Source of the DNA: Pseudomonadota bacterium | GTDB taxonomy: Bacteria > Myxococcota_A > Bradymonadia > UBA4248 | NCBI GenBank assembly: GCA_009786045.1 | Contig: WQTY01000084.1 | Location: forward strand, 1-8,187 | Direction of reading: 5' to 3' | DNA length: 8,187 nucleotides | Shown: piece after piece, positions 1 to 5,508 of the stretch | Layout: every line of letters starts with the position of its first letter | Position numbering within the stretch: the first letter of the stretch is position 1 | The notes under the pieces: generated by a model | Told to the model about the DNA's origin: nothing | Databases searched by the model: none | The model's input: the letters and a program-made list of their open reading frames with translations, nothing else | Position numbers and translations under genes: made by a program

Positions 1-248
1 AGCGGGGCGTTGCGGGGCCGGCGACTGAGGCCCCGCTCTTGGGGGTAGACGCGTATCGCGCTCGCCGAGGCGGTGCATCGTCGGCGTCAGCGGCGTCGTT
101 GTGGTCGGTCACGTACGAAGTACGCTCCCTTCCACGCCTCCTTGCTTCCTGAAATCTGCGCCATTTCGACGCCGCGACCCTGCCGTCAGCGATAAGGCGA
201 GTGCGATAGCGGCGCAGGGGGCTCGGCCCCCACACAAATGCAAATGCA
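1..248. other. Intergenic region with no convincing gene
   Basis: No reading frame here has both a plausible start and coding-like composition. Short minus-strand frames crossing it encode low-complexity, Arg-, Gly- and Cys-rich peptides without a ribosome binding site. The stretch holds a GC-rich hairpin at 12-36, a small perfect inverted repeat CGTAC-GAA-GTACG at 112-124, and two adjacent hairpins at 217-254. The block around 60-200 mixes GTCGGCGTC/GCGGCGTCG-like short repeats with a pyrimidine-rich segment. It looks like dispersed intergenic repeat DNA rather than decayed coding sequence. That reading is an inference, since only one copy is visible. Confidence 0.5.
12..36. repeat. GC-rich inverted repeat, possible terminator of an upstream gene
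   Basis: GCGGGGCC at 12-19 pairs perfectly with GGCCCCGC at 29-36 around a 9-base loop. A second, overlapping pairing joins AGCGGGGC at 1-8 with GCCCCGCT at 30-37, so two alternative stems share the same 3' arm. Only TCTT follows, not a clear T tract, so a classical intrinsic terminator is not well supported. It could be the end of a transcript entering from the left, or a REP-like element. Confidence 0.4.
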
Positions 249-254
249 TTGTGT
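217..254. repeat. Two adjacent hairpins directly upstream of the promoter
   Basis: GGGGGC (217-222) pairs with GCCCCC (226-231) around a TCG loop. Immediately next to it, ACACAA (232-237) plus TGCA (239-242) pairs with TGCA (245-248) plus TTGTGT (249-254); A238 is bulged and the loop is AA. The second element also contains the tandem direct repeat AAATGC AAATGC (236-247). Its 3' arm coincides with the predicted -35 hexamer, so it could act as an operator. Alternatively the GC-rich hairpin is a terminator-like or repeat element belonging to the upstream intergenic block. Confidence 0.5.
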
Positions 255-277
255 AACCTGACGGATTATCGTATAAT
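249..277 (+). promoter_or_regulatory. Probable sigma-70-type promoter for gene 1
   Basis: TATAAT at 272-277 matches the -10 consensus at all six positions. TTGTGT at 249-254 lies exactly 17 bases upstream and matches the -35 consensus only in its first three bases (TTG). Transcription would start near 284, giving a leader of roughly 135 bases before the ATG at 419. A weak -35 overlapped by an inverted repeat suggests the promoter may need an activator or be repressible; that part is inference. Confidence 0.55.
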
Positions 278-303
278 AAGTTGAGATTCGCATATAGGTC
301 GAG

Positions 304-328
304 CGGCGGCCGGATTTGGGCCTCGCCG
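304..328 (+). other. Hairpin in the 5' leader of gene 1
   Basis: CGGC (304-307) pairs with GCCG (325-328) and GGCC (308-311) pairs with GGCC (319-322). The right arm has a two-base bulge (323-324), and the loop is the 7-base GGATTTG. The hairpin lies about 20 bases after the predicted transcription start and could stabilise the mRNA 5' end. I recognise no riboswitch consensus in the 284-418 leader, and the rest of it shows no strong structure by eye. Confidence 0.3.
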
Positions 329-406
329 CACAATTGGCGAAAGAAATGGATCGGGCAGCACCAGGGACCTTGCCTGTGCTTCCACATTGGCTGCGGCCGA
401 TGCACC

Positions 407-411
407 GAGGA
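407..411 (+). promoter_or_regulatory. Ribosome binding site that fixes the gene 1 start
   Basis: GAGGA ends 7 bases before the ATG at 419, an ideal spacing. The open frame extends upstream to a TTG at 281. That codon begins only four bases after the TATAAT box and would precede the predicted transcription start. The intervening 46 residues also do not resemble the protein that follows. The ATG at 419 is therefore the better start. Confidence 0.75.
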
Positions 412-418
412 ATGGCAG

Positions 419-3400
419 ATGTCGGATAAGACCAGGGAAGATTCGCTGAATCAGAATAACGCGCAGGCTGCATCGGGCCTGTCATCGCTTCTCTCAAATT
501 TTGATGAAGCTTCTTTCGATGAGGCATGGGGCGCCGTCGACCGTGCGGAAACAGCTTCCGCCGACGCCAATCCTTCTGACCATGTCAACGAAGAGGCGGT
601 GCAGGGTGCAAGCCCAAATGCGCTGGCCTCGACGTCTTTCAAAGCGCTGTTTGCCCAGACAAATGCCGAACCAACCCCTGCTGACAGTCTGTCATTCGAT
701 GCCGAACAGACAGGCTCAGAATCGGCGCTCGCTGGCAGCCTGACATCCAACACCGCCTTCTTAACCAACCTTTCACTCGACGACGACGCAACGGCCGATA
801 CGGCACTCAACATTGACCGGCTGCTATCATCCGATGGGACAGATTCTGCCGATGCCGAATCGTCCGATGCTGACCTGAGCTTTCGCGCAGACTCCACCCC
901 GGATCTTGACGTTGAGGTCGAAGATGTCTCGCGCTCAGACCTTTCGTACAACGAAGCCGATATCCCCATCGAAGTCGATTTTGAATCAGAAGCTTCCATC
1001 AGGCTGCAGCCCATTCAGCAGCTTGCCACAGACGACGGTCAGACGGCCGCCAACACTGCCGCAGCAAATGCGCCCTCCTCAGAAGCAGCCGATTCCGCAA
1101 AGGTTGCTTTAGAAAAAATCCACACAGAGGCAGCACCTGAAAAAGACGAGGTCGCCGCCCAGGCTCCCAGCCACAGCGAATCCTGCGACGAAGCCAGGGT
1201 TCAGGACGCCAGCGACGAAGAGGATGATTTCCCAGATGGTGGTGGCGTGGTTCGGCTGAGCGTACGCGCGAAAATGGGTAAAATCTATCCGGATGGCGAA
1301 GTTGTCGAGGGCGAATGTACACTGGGACGCGACATTTACTACGACGAAGCAGACTGCCGGGCCACGGAGGCGCCAGACGAAAAAGAGCGACGCTACAAAC
1401 GCCTCCTTGCCAGGATGATCATTGCCATTGCCATCATCGGCGTGGCGGGCATCGCAGGTTTGCTCGTGCACCGCGTGCTCCAGAAGAGCCACAGCGCATC
1501 TTTCGACGTGGCCCAGCAGTTCAGTTTTGGACTCCACGGACTGGACAATGGCTGGACGCAAATTGCCTCTTCCCGCGACGGAAAATGGGCCGTGATGTGC
1601 GGCATGAACCGTGGCGTGGTGTGGCGGGATTCCGATCTCGCAGCATCTTTCTTCCCGCCCGGATCCGGGTGCCAGGGTGTCCGCATCTCCGACGATGGTA
1701 CCAATGTCTGGTATGCCAATGACGAAGGCCAGATCTTCACCATGTCGCTCGAAAAAGACTTCGGATTTAACGGCAGAACGATTGCCCGGCTCCCCGACAT
1801 GTACGACGCTGGTTTCTCCATAAACAGCTCAAACCTGACCTATCTCGCCTACAACGGCATGGATGAGCCCCTGTCCTGGGTGAACCAGATCATCGGCAGC
1901 AGTCAGGATACTGCGAGACGCGATCTTCCGCTTGATGCCCTCGTTTGCCAGGGCAACCGAGACGACGGTATCGCTTACGTGACCCAGTCCAGGCTCGTCA
2001 TCCTGCACGCCGACACCACCATTGAGGCTTCGCTGGACACCCCAAAACTCAGCTGTCCCCGTTCTCTGGCCATTTCCTGCGCCTATGACGGCGTGGAACA
2101 CTGGAGCGTCCTATGCCGGGACAGCCTGATACAGGGGCGTGCGGCAGAGGTATATGCGCCGATCAGGCATGAGCTTCCTGCCATTGCACTTGGCAGTGAG
2201 GCGGCTTCGCTCATGCGCCATGCCGAAGGCTCCGAAGTCGTCACCTCAGGCGAGTGGCTGCGCTTCAGCAACGATGGCAGCATCAACCGCATTCCCTTAA
2301 GCCAGACCCTGCCAGCCCCCCTTTCATTCGTATGGCGAAGCCTTAAAACTGAGCCTCTCACCGGTCTTGCCGGCGGACGTATCACCCGGATCTCGTCTGA
2401 GGGCAGCGTCATCATGTTATCGGCAGCGAGATCGCAGCTGGTCTTCACGTCGTTCGTGAGTGACGCAAGTCATGCCATGAGCATCACTCACGAAGGCGAA
2501 GTGGATGCTCTCATTCACAAATCGACCTTCAACCTCTGGGATTTGGCCAATGGCAGCCTGACTGACAGCCTGGCCCTCGAAGGCGGGGTTCAGTCTGTCA
2601 ATGTCTCATCAACCGGGCACTATGGCTTTGTCATCATCCCGAATGAGACTGCTTCGCTGGCCTGGATGCAGTGGCACCCTCTCAAAAATACTGGCACGCT
2701 CCCCCTGAGAGAAAGCATTTCCGATGCTGTCTGGTCCCCCGGCGACACCCATGTCCTGCTGCAATATGAAGGAGGGGAATCGGAGCTCTTCGAGCGGAAT
2801 GACAGCGGCATTTCTGCTGTACGGCGTTACAGCGCCGGCCAGTCTGTGGCGTTCCAGTCCTCTGACTATCTGTGGCTCCTTGAGAAGGGCAAGGTTCGAT
2901 TGGAGCGCATCGCGGATGGCGCCAGAAGTGTGGCACTATCCAAGCTGTCCAGGCTCATTTCCCGCGTCCGCGCTGAACACGTCTCCGCACACGGCACAAC
3001 AGGCTATGCCGTGTTCTGGGGACAGGATGGGCTGTGGGTATACGAAGCAGAGAAGGAGCGCATCACGCGGCTGTTCGATGCCCCCGTCACCTGGGTAAGC
3101 TTTGATGCATCGGGCGAACTCGTGGCAACAAATCTTGGGATTGCCACTTTGCATTCGAAAGATGTCCGGCTTTCTACCCATCCTTCAGATATCGGCCGTC
3201 TCTACTGGACGGGCGATAGCCGATTTCTGCAGACCAACGACGCAAGCCAATTCTTTTCTTCCGTTTCCGAAACTTCCATCCTGCCCCCCGCCAGAAGCTA
3301 CGGCGTTTCATTTGTCGGAGAGGCAGGCGGTGTGCACCCAGGTGCCAGCCGCACGCTCTCCCTGCGCGGCAACGTCATCACCCTCGAAGATGTCTCTACA

Positions 3401-4201
3401 GAGGATCCGATGATATGGGGTGCCATGTCGGGGACAGGAACACAATCATGGTGCTGGATGACGCCGCAGGGGCGGGTACAGGGCCGAGGCGGAGCCTGCG
3501 TTTCCCTTCACCAGGGAACATCGCGGGAAAGCGCCGTGCCGGAAACGGATCCTGAGGTGGCGTCCTCCATGGCCTACGTCGCACGCTCAACACCACGAAA
3601 GTCAAAGTCACACAGGCAGGAATCCATTAAGTTTATCGACAGTGTTGCCTTCTCGGTCTCGACAACACCACCCCAGGCAAGACTCTTCTTTGCCGTTTCG
3701 CAGGGCGATCTCCCCAAAGCGCTGACGGAAGGGGGCATCATGCTTTCGCCCCTCCAGGCCACCCTCCCACGCGATGAACGGTGGTATGCCGTTGTCATCA
3801 GTGCACCTGCGCACGAACCACGCACCATCGCATTCCAACTGGACGAAGCCAATATGGCGTTCGACGTCCGCCTGCTCCCGTCTGAGTACGCCGGCATCGG
3901 CGTGCAGCTTCGCACTTCAGCCGAGACCGGCAGCCTGTCTGATGACGCTTCCGTGGCGCTGCGCCTGGCCCTCGGCCAGAACCGTCCGGCGCTTGCGGCC
4001 TGTTTGTCACAGCTTGGCCAACCCACAAGGCGCCTGGCCCTTGAGTTCGACGAAATGTGCGATCTGACGATACAGGAAATCACCTCTGATGGGGCATGCC
4101 TGGCGGAGATCGAAGAAACGCTGTCAAAAGCCCTGGACTGCGCCACGCAACCCTCCCTCCGGGAGCTTGCCTTTGAAACTATCGACATTGTCTTTCCCTA
4201 G
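419..4201 (+). CDS. Large membrane-anchored beta-propeller protein with PEGA-like and AgmX/TonB-C-like C-terminal domains
   Basis: The predicted protein has 1260 residues. Residues 1 to about 290 are acidic, rich in Asp, Glu, Ser and Ala, and look disordered. One hydrophobic span (about 333-355, MIIAIAIIGVAGIAGLLV) follows a basic KERRYKRLLAR stretch, so the positive-inside rule puts the N terminus in the cytoplasm and the rest in the periplasm. Residues about 365-1050 contain recurring blade-like segments (SSRDGKWAV, SDDGTNVWYANDEGQ, SSTGHYGFV, SFDASGELVATN) typical of WD40/TolB/quinoprotein-type beta-propellers. After a basic linker (about 1057-1068), residues about 1078-1155 resemble a PEGA domain (VSTTPPQARLFF ... 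WYAVVISAPAHEP). Residues about 1178-1260 have the spacing of the AgmX/PglI or TonB-C-like fold, with an early LAAC, a central beta pair, a later Cys-containing helix and a closing strand. No catalytic motif is evident. A role as sensor, scaffold or trans-envelope connector is inferred. The gene is probably co-transcribed with the next gene, 12 bases downstream. Confidence 0.85.
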   Translation: MSDKTREDSLNQNNAQAASGLSSLLSNFDEASFDEAWGAVDRAETASADANPSDHVNEEAVQGASPNALASTSFKALFAQTNAEPTPADSLSFDAEQTGSESALAGSLTSNTAFLTNLSLDDDATADTALNIDRLLSSDGTDSADAESSDADLSFRADSTPDLDVEVEDVSRSDLSYNEADIPIEVDFESEASIRLQPIQQLATDDGQTAANTAAANAPSSEAADSAKVALEKIHTEAAPEKDEVAAQAPSHSESCDEARVQDASDEEDDFPDGGGVVRLSVRAKMGKIYPDGEVVEGECTLGRDIYYDEADCRATEAPDEKERRYKRLLARMIIAIAIIGVAGIAGLLVHRVLQKSHSASFDVAQQFSFGLHGLDNGWTQIASSRDGKWAVMCGMNRGVVWRDSDLAASFFPPGSGCQGVRISDDGTNVWYANDEGQIFTMSLEKDFGFNGRTIARLPDMYDAGFSINSSNLTYLAYNGMDEPLSWVNQIIGSSQDTARRDLPLDALVCQGNRDDGIAYVTQSRLVILHADTTIEASLDTPKLSCPRSLAISCAYDGVEHWSVLCRDSLIQGRAAEVYAPIRHELPAIALGSEAASLMRHAEGSEVVTSGEWLRFSNDGSINRIPLSQTLPAPLSFVWRSLKTEPLTGLAGGRITRISSEGSVIMLSAARSQLVFTSFVSDASHAMSITHEGEVDALIHKSTFNLWDLANGSLTDSLALEGGVQSVNVSSTGHYGFVIIPNETASLAWMQWHPLKNTGTLPLRESISDAVWSPGDTHVLLQYEGGESELFERNDSGISAVRRYSAGQSVAFQSSDYLWLLEKGKVRLERIADGARSVALSKLSRLISRVRAEHVSAHGTTGYAVFWGQDGLWVYEAEKERITRLFDAPVTWVSFDASGELVATNLGIATLHSKDVRLSTHPSDIGRLYWTGDSRFLQTNDASQFFSSVSETSILPPARSYGVSFVGEAGGVHPGASRTLSLRGNVITLEDVSTEDPMIWGAMSGTGTQSWCWMTPQGRVQGRGGACVSLHQGTSRESAVPETDPEVASSMAYVARSTPRKSKSHRQESIKFIDSVAFSVSTTPPQARLFFAVSQGDLPKALTEGGIMLSPLQATLPRDERWYAVVISAPAHEPRTIAFQLDEANMAFDVRLLPSEYAGIGVQLRTSAETGSLSDDASVALRLALGQNRPALAACLSQLGQPTRRLALEFDEMCDLTIQEITSDGACLAEIEETLSKALDCATQPSLRELAFETIDIVFP

Positions 4202-4213
4202 GCAGGCTCTGTT

Positions 4214-5203
4214 ATGGATACCTCAACCCCAAGGCTCGTCGTCTGCTATTCGCTTGGCACGGGTGCAGGTTTTGATGTGCAGCTTGCGGGCCTGAGCCGA
4301 CAAATATGCGAAGACATCGCCGAAATTCTCGCCCTTCACGAGGGGTTCATTGCCATCCCCCAAATGGTGCTCGTGCGAGAGGGAGATGACCTGGCATACG
4401 ATGTATCCAAAAATGCCTGCGCATTCGCAGTGTTTTACTCATTGCCAGAAACACAGTGGATTGCAGACGCGACACGTGCCATCGGCGGCGACATCGCCCT
4501 GACGGGACGAATCCTCGACGACGACGGCGCCCTCATGCTGAGCATCAATATGCTGGATATTCAGCGCCAGGTTCTGCTCTTCTGTGGCTATGAAACCTGC
4601 CCGAGAGACGAGATTCATCTGACGCTTTGCCGTCTGTGCGCGCGTCTGCTGAGTCATTTCTCCCCGCGTTCGGAAGAAGCCTGGCTTGAAGACGTCTATG
4701 CCATGCTGGGCACTCGCAGTTTCCATGCCTATGCCAACTGGATGGGCATGCGAGAGACAGAACGCAAGGCCCAGCGCGAGGGCCTGAGCGTACCCAATGA
4801 ACGCATCCTGGAACACGTGGCCTATGCACTGGTGGCAGATCCAGCCTACGATCGCGCCTCTGACAAACTGTGTGAGATTCTGGAAAGGCAGCTCAAACGC
4901 AGCAACTATGATTTTATCATCAAAACGCTCGCACACCTGTCACTGGCCAACGAAGCCATTGCCCTCTGCTATGCCCAGTGTCTGGCCAGGCTGGCACGGC
5001 GCGATGAAGCCAGATCATTTCTGGGAGGCGCCATTGCCAAATACCCTGCCTCGCCGCTGTTCGTACTGATGCGGGGCTGCCTGCATACTGACCCAAAGCT
5101 CGCCGCCAACGATCTTGCCTTCGCTACCGCTCAGCTCAAAGACAAATTTGCGGCCTGCCGTTCAGCCGTTGAGGAGTCGCTGCTTAATGTCACCGGGGTA
5201 TAG
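4214..5203 (+). CDS. Cytosolic protein with TolB-N/FlgO-like N-terminal domain and TPR-like helical C terminus
   Basis: The protein has 329 residues with no signal peptide or membrane span. Residues about 5-140 follow the alpha/beta pattern of the TolB-N/CsgG-like domain often fused to TPRs: an initial strand (RLVVCYSLG), a helix (LSRQICEDIAEILAL), then a strand pair around GGDIALTGRILDDDGALML (about 89-107) and INMLDI. Residues about 150-320 are helical. The segment SFHAYANWMGMRETER followed by ALVADPAYDRASDKLCEIL matches the phrasing of TPR regions in TolB-N/TPR proteins, and about 245-300 reads as one or two degenerate TPRs. It is probably an adaptor that binds proteins or peptides. The start is preceded by only a weak AGG (4204-4206) with 7-base spacing, consistent with translational coupling to gene 1. 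Gene 1's TAG stop is in frame with this ATG. Family membership is inferred from pattern only. Confidence 0.75.
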   Translation: MDTSTPRLVVCYSLGTGAGFDVQLAGLSRQICEDIAEILALHEGFIAIPQMVLVREGDDLAYDVSKNACAFAVFYSLPETQWIADATRAIGGDIALTGRILDDDGALMLSINMLDIQRQVLLFCGYETCPRDEIHLTLCRLCARLLSHFSPRSEEAWLEDVYAMLGTRSFHAYANWMGMRETERKAQREGLSVPNERILEHVAYALVADPAYDRASDKLCEILERQLKRSNYDFIIKTLAHLSLANEAIALCYAQCLARLARRDEARSFLGGAIAKYPASPLFVLMRGCLHTDPKLAANDLAFATAQLKDKFAACRSAVEESLLNVTGV

Positions 5204-5476
5204 CATGTGCCCTCAATGGCCAGCACGCCGGCTCGAAAAATGGGGTCTTCAGATTCGATGAGGACAGTTGACCCCCTTTGGAAGGCCATACCCGCAGACA
5301 GCACCATGGGGCATGATTTGCAGGCGAGGCCACATCCCACAAGGCTTATGCACTCGGCCATCAAGAGGGTAAATTTGAATGTATAAAAAAATCAGATTTC
5401 GGACAGAAAATTGCATTGTTCACGCAGGAGTGTTTTGTGATTTCTTGTCAACGTGCCCAAAGGCACATGAGAAGAT
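5204..5476. other. Intergenic gap with regulatory candidates
   Basis: The gap separates the gene 1-gene 2 pair from gene 3. The left part (5204-5370) is of mixed composition. It contains a hairpin GTCTTCA/TGAGGAC (5245-5251 with 5259-5265, one G-T pair) and a longer-range GGGGTC/GACCCC pairing (5242-5247 with 5270-5275). No T-rich tract follows either, so I see no intrinsic terminator after gene 2. The right part (5370-5450) is markedly AT-rich, as expected for a promoter region. It includes TATAAA at 5382-5387, which has no recognisable -35 partner, and a GG-N10-GC element at 5401-5414. A minus-strand reading frame (5361 down to 5131) also crosses the gap and is discussed as a finding. Confidence 0.5.
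5400..5415 (+). promoter_or_regulatory. Sigma-54-like -24/-12 promoter candidate for gene 3
   Basis: GG at 5401-5402 and GC at 5413-5414 are separated by exactly ten bases, and the -12 block is a full TTGCA (5411-5415). These are the invariant parts of the sigma-54 consensus. The -24 block (CGGACAG) agrees less well with TGGCACG: only GG and the last G match. Transcription would start near 5425, about 50 bases before gene 3. Sigma-54 promoters are common in Myxococcota. No enhancer-binding site can be named. Confidence 0.35.
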
Positions 5477-5508
5477 ATGGGGAAGATTATGTTAGGACGC
5501 AGGGATGA
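5437..5508 (+). CDS. Possible 23-codon upstream reading frame overlapping the gene 3 start
   Basis: AGGAG at 5426-5430 sits 6 bases before a GTG at 5437. This is a better ribosome binding site than anything in front of gene 3. The frame runs through MISCQRAQRHMRRYGEDY to a TGA at 5506-5508, overlapping the gene 3 start in a different frame. It spans a small hairpin, GTGCC (5453-5457) and GGCAC (5462-5466) around CAAA, just before the gene 3 start. Translation could open that hairpin and feed ribosomes to gene 3. The peptide is basic and not recognisable, so any role would be in regulation. If transcription starts near 5425, the AGGAG would lie at the very 5' end, which weakens the idea. Confidence 0.25.
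   Translation: MISCQRAQRHMRRYGEDYVRTQG

Noticed and set aside
281..418. Start of gene 1 at the upstream TTG (281)
   Set aside because: It lies four bases after the TATAAT box and upstream of the predicted transcription start. The ATG at 419 has GAGGA at ideal spacing, and the extra 46 residues do not resemble the rest of the protein.
451..1014. Minus-strand reading frame of 187 codons inside gene 1
   Set aside because: Its Ser/Ala/Glu-rich product mirrors the acidic tail encoded on the + strand, it has no domain signature, and it is a shadow frame.
1250..1375. FHA domain suggested by ECTLGRDIYYDEAD before the membrane span of gene 1
   Set aside because: Only the LGRD-like tetrapeptide matches. 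The segment is too short for an FHA fold and lacks the downstream Ser/His/Asn signature.
4439..4936. Minus-strand reading frame of 165 codons inside gene 2
   Set aside because: It is fully antisense to a gene with recognisable domain patterns and its product shows no motif, so it is treated as a shadow.
5204..5300. Intrinsic terminator after gene 2
   Set aside because: Two hairpins can be drawn, but neither is followed by a T tract and both are modest, so no terminator is called.
5216..5386. Forward 56-codon reading frame after gene 2
   Set aside because: It has no Shine-Dalgarno sequence, uses rare-looking codons (several AGG, ATA), and its basic product has no recognisable feature.
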